A stretch of DNA of 30,018 nucleotides from an uncultured Alphaproteobacteria bacterium (lineage in GTDB: Bacteria; Pseudomonadota; Alphaproteobacteria; Caulobacterales; Caulobacteraceae), in the NCBI GenBank assembly GCA_903933475.1, contig CAIZKE010000033.1, positions 1-30,018 of the forward strand, read 5' to 3'. Shown piece by piece: positions 1 to 8,730 of this stretch. The translations under genes were made by a program, and so were the position numbers. Within the stretch, counting starts at the first letter, position 1; each line of letters begins with the position of its first letter. The notes under the pieces are model-generated. The model ran no database searches. It worked only from the letters and a program-made list of their open reading frames with translations, and was not told the DNA's origin.

Positions 1-1050
1 ACCGTCGCCAGCGACAGCCTCCGCGTCGCCGCCCGCAAGTTCGTCATCGCCACGGGCTCCCGGGCCTCCGTTCCCCCCATCCCGGGACTGGACGCCACGC
101 CCTACCTGACCAATGAGACCGTCTTCGAACTCACCGCCCTGCCGGAGCGCCTGATCGTCCTGGGTGGGGGCCCCATCGGGGTCGAGCTTGGACAGGCCTT
201 CCGCCGGCTCGGGTCCGAGGTCGTCATCGTCGAAGCCGACGACATCCTGGGCCGGGAGGATCCAGAGGCCGCCGAGGTGGTGCGCCGCCAGCTGCTCGCC
301 GACGGTGTCGAGATCCTTGCCGGCGGCCGGGCGCTTCGGGTCGAGCCGGGGCCGGTTGTGATCGTGCAGTCAGGGGACCAGGAGGTCCGGGTCACCGGCT
401 CCCACCTGCTGGTCGCCGTGGGACGCACGCCGTCCCTGGAGGGGCTGGACCTGGAGGCCGCCGGGATCGCCTACGACCGGCAGGGCGTGCGCACCGACCG
501 CTCCCTTCTCACCACCAACCGCCGGGTCTTCGCCATCGGCGACGCCGCCGGGCGGGGCCAGTTCACCCACCTGGCCGGTGCCCATGCCTCTCTGGTGGTG
601 CGGAGAGCCCTCTTCGCCCTGCCGGTCAACGCCGACGCTCTGCATGTGCCGAGGGTGACCTACTGCGACCCCGAGGTGGCGGCGATCGGTCTTGGCGAGG
701 CCGAAGCGCGCCGTCTCCACGGGGAGGAACTCCGTATCCACGTCTTCGAGTTTGCCGAGAACGACCGCGCCCAGGCGGAAGGCGACGTGCGCGGCTTCGG
801 CAAGCTCGTCACCACCGCTCGCGGCAAGGTCCTGGGCGTCACCCTGGTGGGCCGCCATGCGGGGGACCATATCCACCTCTGGTCCCTGGCCCTGACCTCC
901 GGGCTGAAGCTCAGCCAGATGACGGGGATGATCGCGCCCTATCCGACCCGCGGCGAGATCAACAAGCGCCTCGCCAGCCAGTTCTTCACCCCGGCCCTGT
1001 TCTCCGACCGGACCCGGAAGCTGGTGTCAGTCCTCAAGCACTTCGCCTGA
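1..1050 (+). CDS. FAD-dependent pyridine nucleotide-disulfide oxidoreductase, C-terminal part (partial)
   Basis: The gene is open from base 1 and is cut by the window edge, so its N-terminal FAD-binding region and redox-active cysteines are not visible. What remains has the ATGS strand, an NAD(P)-binding GGGPIGVE motif, a second FAD motif (FAIGDAAG) and a dimerisation domain. The C-terminus (IAPYPTRGEINKR) belongs to the lipoamide dehydrogenase/mercuric reductase-like proteins often found with TVP38/TMEM64 membrane proteins. It lacks the HxHPT..E motif of classical dihydrolipoamide dehydrogenase, so a role in pyruvate dehydrogenase is unlikely. The family transfers electrons from NAD(P)H to a disulfide or similar acceptor through FAD. 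The physiological substrate is unknown. It converges on, and overlaps by 24 bp, the next gene on the other strand. Confidence 0.88.
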   Translation, partial: TVASDSLRVAARKFVIATGSRASVPPIPGLDATPYLTNETVFELTALPERLIVLGGGPIGVELGQAFRRLGSEVVIVEADDILGREDPEAAEVVRRQLLADGVEILAGGRALRVEPGPVVIVQSGDQEVRVTGSHLLVAVGRTPSLEGLDLEAAGIAYDRQGVRTDRSLLTTNRRVFAIGDAAGRGQFTHLAGAHASLVVRRALFALPVNADALHVPRVTYCDPEVAAIGLGEAEARRLHGEELRIHVFEFAENDRAQAEGDVRGFGKLVTTARGKVLGVTLVGRHAGDHIHLWSLALTSGLKLSQMTGMIAPYPTRGEINKRLASQFFTPALFSDRTRKLVSVLKHFA

Positions 1051-2157
1051 GGTCGCCCGCAGGCCGTCGATGAAGCCAAGATCGAGCCGGCGCTTGAGGA
1101 TGAGCGCGCCGCGCCCGAGGCTCCAGAGCCGGCCCCTCATTGCCAGTCCCGTCCCGTCGCCCAGGTCCAGGATGGAGAGCCAGCGCGACTGGGGCGCATA
1201 GGCCCGCATCCGGCTTCCCGTCCCCAGCGCCGCCAGGTTGTGCGCAAGTGTCGGGGCGGCCCGTACCCCGAACACCCCGGCCGGGGGACGCGGCGAACCG
1301 GTGATCACCGCGCAGTCACCGACAGCGAAGACGGCGGGGTCCCCCGGCGACTGGAGGGTCGGCCCGACCTCCAGGCGACCGTCCGCGGACAGTGGCAGGC
1401 CCAGGCCGCCGACGACGGCGGGTGCCCGCAGGCCCGTGGCGAGGACCAGGAGGTCGCAGGGCAGGGCTCTCCCATCGGAGAGCAGGACCTCCCCCGGTCG
1501 TCGGCTGGTGGCCTCGCCCGACACCTCAAGGATCCCGCGGCTCTGGAGCGCCGCCGAGAGCCTTTCCAGGGCCCGACCGGGCGCCCAGTCCGGCGTCGAC
1601 GGCCGGAGGATCACCACCCGGGGCGACAGGCCCGACCGCTCTATCCGTCCGGCGAGCGCGGCGGCCACCTCAAACCCCGTGGGCCCGCCGCCGGCCACCA
1701 CGATGGACGGCGAAACGCCATCTGCAAGGTGGTCGTCCAGTCGCGCGCGGAGGCCGGAAAGGCTCGAAAGCGGCTTGACCGGCCAAGTCTCGCCCTCGCC
1801 CGAACAGTCACCTCCGCCGTCCGTGACGCTCCCTATGTTGAACGAGACGGCGTCGTAGGCGAGGTCCTGCCCGTCGGAAAGGCGCAGGCGCCGGGCCTGC
1901 CGGTCAACGGTCGCCACATTGCCCGCGATGTGCGGGACGTCAAAGCGGGCGGCGAGGGCGGCGACGTCCAGGACGGCCCTTCCGGGCGGGAGGGCCCCCG
2001 ACAACACGGCGGTCGCCAGGCCCGAATAATGGAAGGTCCCGGGGGATACCAGGATGGGCTCCACCCCGGCCGCCCGCAGGGTGCCGGCGCGCCCCAGCAC
2101 CAGGAGATGAGCGTGTCCCGCTCCCGCAAGGACGACGCGGACGCGTGTGCGGCTCAC
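1027..2157 (-). CDS. FAD-dependent oxidoreductase of the family found fused to SelD
   Basis: This 376-aa protein starts with a Rossmann FAD motif (VLAGAGHAHLLVL). Further on it has a YSG-like segment (FHYSGLATAVLSG), a second nucleotide motif (VAGGGPTGFEVA, about residue 150) and a late FAD motif (VFAVGDCAVI). The GAGHAH start and overall layout match the NDH-2-like family known as the N-terminal half of some selenide, water dikinase (SelD) fusion proteins. Here it stands alone with no SelD domain. It is the last gene of a minus-strand operon, 11 nt after the DUF1499 gene. The reaction is not known. The presence of selA, selB and selC about 8-11 kb away makes a link to selenium metabolism conceivable, but that is inference. 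A generic NADH:quinone-type reductase is the alternative. Confidence 0.82.
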   Translation of the reverse strand: MSRTRVRVVLAGAGHAHLLVLGRAGTLRAAGVEPILVSPGTFHYSGLATAVLSGALPPGRAVLDVAALAARFDVPHIAGNVATVDRQARRLRLSDGQDLAYDAVSFNIGSVTDGGGDCSGEGETWPVKPLSSLSGLRARLDDHLADGVSPSIVVAGGGPTGFEVAAALAGRIERSGLSPRVVILRPSTPDWAPGRALERLSAALQSRGILEVSGEATSRRPGEVLLSDGRALPCDLLVLATGLRAPAVVGGLGLPLSADGRLEVGPTLQSPGDPAVFAVGDCAVITGSPRPPAGVFGVRAAPTLAHNLAALGTGSRMRAYAPQSRWLSILDLGDGTGLAMRGRLWSLGRGALILKRRLDLGFIDGLRATSGEVLED

Positions 2158-2168
2158 CCTCAGTGCGG

Positions 2169-2978
2169 CTATCCGCCCGCTGCCCGGACCTTCAGGCTCG
2201 CCAGGAAGGCCTCGATCCGGGCGGCGTTGGCGCCGATGTCGCTGAGGCCGACACGCGAGGTGGAGCGGACGTCCACGACAGAGCCTCCGCTTGCCCCAGG
2301 CCGGACACGGATGGCGACGTCGTCCTTGAAGCCGAACCAGAAGGTTTCCGCGGTCGCTTCGATCACGCCTCCGCCCGGGTTGGAGGTCGTCAGCGTCCAG
2401 CCCTGGGCCTTGGCCTCGGCTTCGGCCGCTGCGGCGACCCGGTCCGGGCTCGTGGGAAGGGCCAGGGAGCGCACGGCGGGATAGGCCTCGTGCCCGACCT
2501 GCCCGAGGGTCTTGGCAGCCAGTGCGGCGAAGCCGGGGCCCTTGTAGGCGGGAAGGCTACCCATCGGCGCGTCCATGGCGTTCACCGGGTTGGCCCCTGC
2601 AGCCTGCCGGGTGGCCATGACGGCCGAGGAGAAGACCGGCGGGTCGACGATGTCGGTGGCGACGTCATGGATCGGGGGAATACGCGCCGACCGGGACTGG
2701 ACCTGACCCACATAGGCCAGGGCGAGGACGGGGACCAGAAGGCCGGCCAGGGCCATCTGCCAGCCAGTGCGCGGCTTCCGGAAGACGGTGACTGCTGTCG
2801 CAGCGAGGCCCAGGAGGAGGGTGAGCCCGATCAGCGGCGCGCCGATCTGTATGATCATCTTCATGAGCCCGGTCTGCCAGGACCAGAGGCCGAACTTCAC
2901 GCCCAGCGCCGCGGCCATGAAGTAGAGGGGTAGGAGGAGGGAAACGATCAGCGAGGCGCGGGCCAGCTTGAGTTTCAT
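2169..2978 (-). CDS. DUF1499 family membrane protein
   Basis: This 269-aa protein has about three N-terminal hydrophobic helices (SLIVSLLLPLYFMAAALGV, IGAPLIGLTLLLGLAATAV and a third near residue 90). A soluble C-terminal domain follows, ending in the DUF1499-type segment VDVRSTSRVGLSDIGANAARIEAF. I chose the ATG at 2978 because it has an upstream GAAGGT and is followed at once by the basic-then-hydrophobic N-terminus; an ATG at 3041 would add 21 unrelated residues. It sits 49 nt after the CDP-alcohol phosphatidyltransferase gene and 11 nt before the FAD oxidoreductase gene, so it is probably co-transcribed with both. The function of DUF1499 proteins is not established. Confidence 0.83.
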   Translation of the reverse strand: MKLKLARASLIVSLLLPLYFMAAALGVKFGLWSWQTGLMKMIIQIGAPLIGLTLLLGLAATAVTVFRKPRTGWQMALAGLLVPVLALAYVGQVQSRSARIPPIHDVATDIVDPPVFSSAVMATRQAAGANPVNAMDAPMGSLPAYKGPGFAALAAKTLGQVGHEAYPAVRSLALPTSPDRVAAAAEAEAKAQGWTLTTSNPGGGVIEATAETFWFGFKDDVAIRVRPGASGGSVVDVRSTSRVGLSDIGANAARIEAFLASLKVRAAGG

Positions 2979-3027
2979 GCGGGGACCTTCAGATCTGCGC
3001 GCGCCCGGCGGGCGCGCATTCTCAGGG

Positions 3028-3630
3028 TCATCGAAACACACGCCGGGCGATCACGCTACGCTGGATGACCGTGAGGAGGCACAGGCCTGAGAAGATGACG
3101 GCGATCTGCGGGAATGCAGCGGGCCAAAGGCACATCAGGACGAAGGCCAGGAGGGTCTCTGCGCCCTCGGCCAGACCCGTACTGTAGAAGAAGCTCTTGG
3201 GCCCATGGGTCCGGGTTTCCAGGCCCTGCTTGGCGGCCAGCGTCGCGTAGGCCAGGAAGCTCACCGCCGTCAGGGTGAAGGACGCGACCAGCAAGAGGGC
3301 GAAGGGCAGGTTCCCTGGCGCCGCGAAACCAAAGCCCACAGGTACGGCAAGGTAGAAGACATAGTCGCAGACGATGTCGAGATAGCCGCCGAAGTCCGTT
3401 GGCCGGCCGGCCCGGGCGATGGCACCGTCCAGGCCGTCCAGCAGGCGGCTGGCGAGGACCAGGGCCAGACCCGCCAGGGGTTGGCCGAGGCCGATCGCAA
3501 GGCCCGCCAGGGCACCAAAGGCCGCACCTGCGACCGATACCTGGTTGGCGCTTACGCCCCGGCGGGCGAGGGCGGTGCCCATCCGGTCCAGGGCGGGATT
3601 GATCAGGGGACGAAGGCGGGCGTCGAACAT
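3028..3630 (-). CDS. CDP-alcohol phosphatidyltransferase family protein
   Basis: This is a 200-aa polytopic membrane enzyme. It carries the CDP-alcohol phosphotransferase signature at residues 65-89, with Asp65, Asp68-Gly69, Arg73, Asp85 and Asp89 (DGLDGAIAR, then GGYLDIVCD). These residues bind Mg2+ and the CDP-activated lipid. About six hydrophobic helices surround the motif. The family transfers a phosphatidyl or similar group from a CDP-alcohol to a hydroxyl acceptor in phospholipid synthesis. The acceptor (glycerol phosphate, serine, inositol or other) cannot be read from the sequence. The start is ATG 3630, 5 nt after the nucleoside transporter stop, which implies translational coupling. 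A much longer open frame upstream runs through the transporter in the wrong frame and is not the gene. Confidence 0.9.
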   Translation of the reverse strand: MFDARLRPLINPALDRMGTALARRGVSANQVSVAGAAFGALAGLAIGLGQPLAGLALVLASRLLDGLDGAIARAGRPTDFGGYLDIVCDYVFYLAVPVGFGFAAPGNLPFALLLVASFTLTAVSFLAYATLAAKQGLETRTHGPKSFFYSTGLAEGAETLLAFVLMCLWPAAFPQIAVIFSGLCLLTVIQRSVIARRVFR

Positions 3631-3635
3631 GGCGG

Positions 3636-4916
3636 TCAGCGGACCAGGGTCACGAGGCCGATCACCGCCCCGGTCATGGCCGAGGCCATGTTCCCGGCGA
3701 CCCAGGACTTCATGCCGAGACCCGCGGCCTCCGCCCGCCGGGACGGGGCGAGGGTTCCGATGGTCGAGACGAGGAGGCCGACGCTGGCCAGGTTGGCCAC
3801 GCCGCACAGGGCGTAGGTCACGATGAGCTGGCTGCGCGGATCCAGGCTCCCGGCGGGCAGGGCCGCCAGGTCCATGTAGGCGACATACTCGTTCAGTATG
3901 GTCTTGGTCCCCATCAGGGCACCCGCCTGGGGCGCCTGGTCCCAGGGCACGCCCAGGGTCCACATCAGGGGCGCGAACAGCCAGCCGAAGATACGTCTCA
4001 GGCTCAGGGGCTCGCCCTGCACCGCGGGCGCCAGGGCCAGGACCTGGTCCGCCAGGGCCACCAGGGCGAAGATGACGATGATCATGCCGATCACCGCCAG
4101 GAACAGCTGTACCCCGTCCATGGTCCCGCGGACGATGGCGTCGATGCTGCTGTCGTAGCGCAGGCCCGTCTCCTCGACCGAGGCCTCTGTGGAGCCGCCG
4201 CCCGGCACCATCAGCCGGGCGATCAGGATCGCCGCCGGCAGGGAGATCAGGGACGCCGAGATCATGTGACCCACGGCGTCCGGCACCGTCCTGGCCAGGG
4301 TCTGGGCGTAAAGGACCAGGATGGCACCCGAGATCGTCGCCATCGCCAGGGTCATGACGGCGAACAGTTCGGACCGGCTCATTCGCTCGAAATAGGCGCG
4401 AACCACCAGGGGCGCCTCGACCACGCCGAGGAAAATGCTGGCCCCGCTGCTCAGTCCTACCACCCCACTGACGCCCAGGGTGCGGCGCAGGGCCCAGGAC
4501 AGGCCTGCAACGATCCTCGACAGGACGCCCCATTGCCAGAGCAGGGCGGCCAGGGCCGAGTAGACGATGATCAGGGGCAGGATCTGGAAGGCGATGATCA
4601 TGGGTGACCCCGCGCCTTCCTTGAGTACGAAGGGCGCGGGTGCACCTCCGGTGTAGCCGAACATGTAGCTGGAGCCGACCAGGGTGGCCTTTTCGATCGC
4701 CGCCACGGCGTGGTTCGCGAGACCGATGACCGACCAGACGAAGGGAACCCGGACCACCACCAGGGCGATCAGGGCCTGAAGCAGTAGCGCCCCGAGGATC
4801 CACCGGAGTCCAGGCCGGGCCCGCCGGTCTTCCGACAGGGCCCAGGCACCCAGGGTGATCAGGGCCATGCCGACCAGCCCCTGCGACTGCTGCAGGATCT
4901 CCGTGACCACCGACAT
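3636..4916 (-). CDS. nupC: Concentrative nucleoside transporter (NupC/CNT family)
   Basis: This 426-aa integral membrane protein imports nucleosides using an ion gradient. It shows the usual CNT order: an N-terminal helix bundle, a gate-like segment (FLGVVEAPLVVRAYFERMSR, about residues 162-181) and the C-terminal transport domain. The family signature GTKTILNEYVAYMDL lies at residues 336-350. ATG 4916 was chosen because a strong GGGAGGAT Shine-Dalgarno sequence precedes it. It heads an operon with the CDP-alcohol phosphatidyltransferase, DUF1499 and FAD oxidoreductase genes, and lies 100 nt downstream of pyrC on the same strand. Nucleoside uptake (salvage) beside a de novo pyrimidine gene is metabolically consistent. 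Substrate preference cannot be decided. Confidence 0.93.
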   Translation of the reverse strand: MSVVTEILQQSQGLVGMALITLGAWALSEDRRARPGLRWILGALLLQALIALVVVRVPFVWSVIGLANHAVAAIEKATLVGSSYMFGYTGGAPAPFVLKEGAGSPMIIAFQILPLIIVYSALAALLWQWGVLSRIVAGLSWALRRTLGVSGVVGLSSGASIFLGVVEAPLVVRAYFERMSRSELFAVMTLAMATISGAILVLYAQTLARTVPDAVGHMISASLISLPAAILIARLMVPGGGSTEASVEETGLRYDSSIDAIVRGTMDGVQLFLAVIGMIIVIFALVALADQVLALAPAVQGEPLSLRRIFGWLFAPLMWTLGVPWDQAPQAGALMGTKTILNEYVAYMDLAALPAGSLDPRSQLIVTYALCGVANLASVGLLVSTIGTLAPSRRAEAAGLGMKSWVAGNMASAMTGAVIGLVTLVR

Positions 4917-5016
4917 GCCATCCTCCCGCGCCCGATGACCCTGCATACCCCCGCCCTTGGCCCGCCGTGAACCGGATTCCGCCAGGAGGTTTGATGGGCG
5001 GCATTCGCCCCCGCGC

Positions 5017-6105
5017 TCAGCCGGCGCTGACCAGGCTCCAGCCCAGGTCTTCCCCGGCGTGGAAGGGCACAAGGTCGGCGGCCGCCAGGCGCAGCTGTTC
5101 CGGAACTGGCGAGGTGCGCCGCTCCAGGGTCACGGTCCCGGTGTTCAGCGGTAGGCCATAGAAGCGCGGGCCGTTCTCTGAGGCGAAGGCCTCCAGCCTG
5201 TCCAGGGCACCTTCCGCCTCGAAAATCGCCGCATAGCTTTCCAGGGCGAAGGGGGCATTGAAGATGCCAGCGCAGCCGCAGGACGTTTCCTTGTCGCCCA
5301 CCGGGTGCGGCGCCGAGTCGGTGCCGAGGAAGAACTTGGGCGAGCCGGAGGTGGCGGCCCTGCACAGGGCCAGCCTGTGGGGCTCGCGCTTGGCGATGGG
5401 CAGGCAGTAGAAGTGGGGCCGGATCCCGCCCTCGAACATGGCGTTGCGATTGATGGCCAGGTGGTGCGGGGTGATGGTCGCCGCCACGTTCGGCCCCGAG
5501 GCCTCGACGAAGGCGACGGCGTCAGCCGTGGTGATGTGCTCGAACACCACCTTCAGGCCAGGAAAGTCGACGATCAGGCCCTTGAGGACCCGGTCGATGA
5601 AGACGGCCTCCCGGTCGAAGATGTCGACCTCGTGGTCCGTGACCTCGCCATGGATCAAGAGGGGCATGCCGATCCTTTGCATGACCTCCAACGCGCCTTG
5701 GATGTGGCGAACGTCCGTGACGCCCGCCGCGGAGTTGGTGGTGGCGTGAGCTGGATAGAGCTTGCAGGCGGTGAAGACGCCCTCGGCAAAGCCGCGCTCC
5801 ACCTCGCCCGGGTCCATCCCGTCCGTCAGGTAGCAGGTCATCAGGGGCGTGAAGTCGAGACCGGGCTCCACCGCCGCCAGGATGCGCTCGCGGTAGGCTC
5901 GTGCGGCCGCGACCGTGGTCACCGGCGGCTTTAGGTTAGGCATGACGATGGCCCTGGCGAACTGCCGGGCCGTGTAGTTGACCACCGAGGCCAGCATGGC
6001 GTCGTCGCGCAGGTGGACATGCCAGTCGTCCGGCTGGCGAAGGGTCAGGCGTTCGATGGCGGCCCCGGTGCGGCCAGTAAGCGCAGGGCTCTCAGACGAC
6101 GGCAT
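5017..6105 (-). CDS. pyrC: Dihydroorotase, PyrC type
   Basis: This 362-aa enzyme catalyses reversible cyclisation of carbamoyl aspartate to dihydroorotate, the third step of de novo pyrimidine synthesis, in the cytosol. It has the metal-binding HVHLRD motif (His29, His31), the presumed carboxylated lysine in ACKLYPAHATTNS (Lys115), HGEVTDHEVDIFDRE, FEHITT, and the late substrate/metal segment LGTDSAPH. It matches the compact PyrC class of E. coli along its whole length. The start is ATG 6105, with GGAGA upstream; a longer open frame starting upstream adds sequence unrelated to the family. The promoter should lie in the 136 bp shared with the divergent SPFH gene. Confidence 0.96.
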   Translation of the reverse strand: MPSSESPALTGRTGAAIERLTLRQPDDWHVHLRDDAMLASVVNYTARQFARAIVMPNLKPPVTTVAAARAYRERILAAVEPGLDFTPLMTCYLTDGMDPGEVERGFAEGVFTACKLYPAHATTNSAAGVTDVRHIQGALEVMQRIGMPLLIHGEVTDHEVDIFDREAVFIDRVLKGLIVDFPGLKVVFEHITTADAVAFVEASGPNVAATITPHHLAINRNAMFEGGIRPHFYCLPIAKREPHRLALCRAATSGSPKFFLGTDSAPHPVGDKETSCGCAGIFNAPFALESYAAIFEAEGALDRLEAFASENGPRFYGLPLNTGTVTLERRTSPVPEQLRLAAADLVPFHAGEDLGWSLVSAG

Positions 6106-6241
6106 GGACGGGAATCTCCGGAAACAATTGCCGCGCCCATGATGGCTCAGTGGCGGGCTGAAACCCAGTGGAATTGACCGTGCCCCGAGCTCCCGCCCGC
6201 CGCTGAAACCGGAGGCTCCGGAGCCGCTGCGCCGCGACGGC

Positions 6242-7165
6242 TTGAAGATTGGCCTTTCGACACATATCTCTTTCGGGACAAAACAATGGGGTGCTCCAAT
6301 TCCAATTCCTGATCCTGCTTTGATCCGCCGGGTGTCCGCCGCCCTGTTCGTTCTGGTGCTGGTGCTCGTGGCCATCATCGTCGCTGGCAAGACCGTCGAA
6401 CCCGGCAATGCCGGAGTGAAGATCCGGACTCTCGGGCCGTCGGCCGGCGTGGACGCCCAGCCCCTGCCCTCGGGCTGGCATTTCCGCAGCGTGGGAGAGC
6501 GGATTGTCGAGTTTCCGGTGATCCAGCGGACCTACAGCTACACCCGCGAGGCCGATGAGCGCGGTCCCCAGAACGAGGAGATCGCCTTCGCCGACAACAC
6601 CGGCCTGCCGATGACCGCCGACGTGGCCATCACCCTGCAGGTCTCCCCCGGTTCGGCGCCCAAGCTCTACGAGACCTACCGCCTGACCTTCGACCAGTTA
6701 CTGGACGGGCCGATCCGCAATGACGTGCGCTCGGCCATCGCAGCCGAGGCCGAGAAGGTGAATGTCGACGCCCTCTACTCGGGCGGCCGCCAGTTGGTGA
6801 TCCAGCGCGCCCTCGCCCGGGTTGCCGGCAAGTGGGCGAAATTCGGCGTGGTGGTCAGCCAGCTCGACTGGATCGGCACCATCCGCTACCCGGACGTTAT
6901 CCTCCAGGCCATCCAGGCCAAGACCCGGACCGACCAGGAGACCCTGACCGCGCGCTCCCAGGTCGCCAAGGCCCAGGCCCAGGCCGAGGCGCAGATCGCT
7001 GCCGCCCGTGGCGAGGCGGAGTCCATCCGGATCATCAATGAGGCCCTCTCGGCGAACCCACGCTACGTCGACCTGAAGGCCGTGGAGAAGTGGGACGGCA
7101 AGATGCCCCAGGTCACGGGTTCCGGCGGCGCGCCCTTCATCAACCTTCGCGACAACGCCCGCTGA
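6242..7165 (+). CDS. SPFH/prohibitin-like membrane-anchored protein
   Basis: The protein has one N-terminal membrane anchor (FVLVLVLVAIIVAG), then an SPFH (band 7) domain, then an Ala/Gln-rich coiled coil (AKAQAQAEAQIAAARGEAESIRIINEALSANPRYVDLKAVEKWDG). This is the normal layout of prohibitin/HflK-like scaffolds of the inner membrane, which assemble in rings and often regulate proteases. The start is uncertain. The longest frame begins with TTG at 6242, but that stretch is AT-rich, lacks a clear ribosome site and may be promoter DNA. TTG 6320 and GTG 6332, just before the anchor, are alternatives. No partner protease gene is adjacent. Confidence 0.85.
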   Translation: MKIGLSTHISFGTKQWGAPIPIPDPALIRRVSAALFVLVLVLVAIIVAGKTVEPGNAGVKIRTLGPSAGVDAQPLPSGWHFRSVGERIVEFPVIQRTYSYTREADERGPQNEEIAFADNTGLPMTADVAITLQVSPGSAPKLYETYRLTFDQLLDGPIRNDVRSAIAAEAEKVNVDALYSGGRQLVIQRALARVAGKWAKFGVVVSQLDWIGTIRYPDVILQAIQAKTRTDQETLTARSQVAKAQAQAEAQIAAARGEAESIRIINEALSANPRYVDLKAVEKWDGKMPQVTGSGGAPFINLRDNAR

Positions 7166-7191
7166 TCTGCCAGTTCGACGGGTCGGCCGCT

Positions 7192-8730
7192 CTACCCGAA
7201 GTCTAGGGTTAGCTGGACAGCGCCTGCGGGCTTGGCCCGGCCTCGCCGGCGATCCCCCGCCCCGTTCAAGCCGGACTTTCGGCTTCCGTGGCGGGCGGCG
7301 ATGACCCGGGCGGTGCCCTTGTGGCGGCTGTCGCGGCGCAGGGCGTGGAGGGTTTCCCGGGCCGCCCGCATGGCCTCGGCGTTGTCGACGACGGGGGCGG
7401 GATAGGCGAGGCTGGCCGCCCCCTCCCAGCGCCAGGGCTCATGGACGAAGGCGTCAGGAACGGCCGAGAGTTCGGGAACCCAGGCCCGGACGAAGGTGCC
7501 TTCGGGATCCTGGTCATGGCCCTGCTTCACGGGGTTGTAGATCCGGAGCGTATTGATGCCCGTCGTGCCTGACTGCATCTGCACCTGCGGCCAATGGATT
7601 CCTGCCTCGTAGTCCACGAACTTCCGCGCCAGGTGCAGGCCGCTCTCCCGCCAGGGAAGCCAGAGGTGATAGCTGGCGAAGGACATCAGCATGGCGCGCA
7701 TGCGGAAATTGATCCAGCCATGGGCGTCCAGCGCCCGCATGCAGGCGTCGAGGAAGGGATAGCCGGTCAGGCCCCGGCTCCAGGCCTCAAGGCGGTCCGG
7801 ATCCGCGTCGCTGGGGCGGACGCCGTCGTAGGCGCGGTGCAGGTTCTCGAACTCGATCCTGGGCTCGTCCTCCAGCTTCTGGACGAAGTGACAACGCCAG
7901 TGCTGGCGCCCCGAGAAGGAGGCCAGGGACGCTCGCCATCGTCCTGCGTCGACGGCGCCTGACGCCCGGAGTTCGCGCTGGTGCGCCCAGGTGGCCTGGG
8001 CAACTTCCCGCATGGAAATCGTTCCCCAGGTGAGGTGGGGCGAGAGCCGCGAACTGGACGCGTAGGCCGTGAGGGGGCTCGACATCTCCCGGCGATAGTC
8101 GCGGCCGCGCCCGGAAAGGAAGCTGTCCAGAACTTCAAGCGCCGCAGTGCGCCCGCCCTTCTGGCGATGGGGACAGGGATCGGGCGCGAGGCCGAGGTCG
8201 TCCGCCGACGGAATGCGACCCGGCCAGTCGCCGCCGAGGGGTACAAGCGCCTCGGGCGGGGGTGTCACCGGCCTGGCCATGTCCCGGTCCCAGGCCTGGG
8301 CCCAGCCGTTCCTCGACTTCAGCCGGCGGATCACGCCGAACTGGCGTTCCTCGCGCCAGGGGATCCCAGCCGCCTTCGACCAGGCACCTACGGCCAGGTC
8401 CCGGGCGTAGGTCCAGCCGTTTCCGGTCTCCTCGTGGCTCCAGAGGCCGGCAATGCCGTGACGCTCATGGATCCGGCCCAGCACCTCCAGCGCCTCGCCG
8501 ACCTCGACCAACAGGGGTTGGCCCAGCCGGGCCAGCGAAGCCGCCAGCTCGCCGAGGCATTCCGCTGCAAAGGCCCACTGCCGCCCCGAGGCGTCCGGCT
8601 GGGCCCAGAGCCCGGGCTCGACGATGTAGAGGGGAAGCACGGGCCCGGCGCTGGCGGCGAGGGCCAGAGGGCGGTGGTCCGCGATGCGCAGGTCGCGCTT
8701 GAACCAGACCACCTGCAAGGGACCCCTCAT
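7192..8730 (-). CDS. Photolyase/cryptochrome family flavoprotein
   Basis: This 512-aa protein has the standard order: an N-terminal alpha/beta antenna-type domain (VVWFKRDLRIADHRPL at the start), then the helical FAD-binding domain (FSGRQHWRCHFVQKL, GYPFLDACMRALDAHGWINFRMRAMLMSF, IYNPVKQGHDQDPEGTFVR). The family uses light and reduced FAD to repair pyrimidine dimers or to signal. The segment that in E. coli photolyase contains the Asn-rich FAD N5 contact reads EAGIHWPQVQMQSGTTGINT here, so the usual Asn seems absent. The C-terminal tail is basic, ending LTLDFG. Its ATG overlaps the TGA of the upstream gene by 4 nt (ATGA), so the two are coupled. Repair versus photoreceptor function cannot be settled. 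Confidence 0.9.
   Translation of the reverse strand: MRGPLQVVWFKRDLRIADHRPLALAASAGPVLPLYIVEPGLWAQPDASGRQWAFAAECLGELAASLARLGQPLLVEVGEALEVLGRIHERHGIAGLWSHEETGNGWTYARDLAVGAWSKAAGIPWREERQFGVIRRLKSRNGWAQAWDRDMARPVTPPPEALVPLGGDWPGRIPSADDLGLAPDPCPHRQKGGRTAALEVLDSFLSGRGRDYRREMSSPLTAYASSSRLSPHLTWGTISMREVAQATWAHQRELRASGAVDAGRWRASLASFSGRQHWRCHFVQKLEDEPRIEFENLHRAYDGVRPSDADPDRLEAWSRGLTGYPFLDACMRALDAHGWINFRMRAMLMSFASYHLWLPWRESGLHLARKFVDYEAGIHWPQVQMQSGTTGINTLRIYNPVKQGHDQDPEGTFVRAWVPELSAVPDAFVHEPWRWEGAASLAYPAPVVDNAEAMRAARETLHALRRDSRHKGTARVIAARHGSRKSGLNGAGDRRRGRAKPAGAVQLTLDFG

Noticed and set aside
3028..5004. A 658-codon minus-strand protein covering transporter and phosphatidyltransferase
   Set aside because: Only the last 200 residues are real protein; the rest is the transporter gene read in the wrong frame.
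5017..6408. 463-aa version of PyrC
   Set aside because: The first 101 residues match nothing in the family and read into the upstream intergenic and divergent gene region; ATG 6105 with its ribosome site gives the family length.
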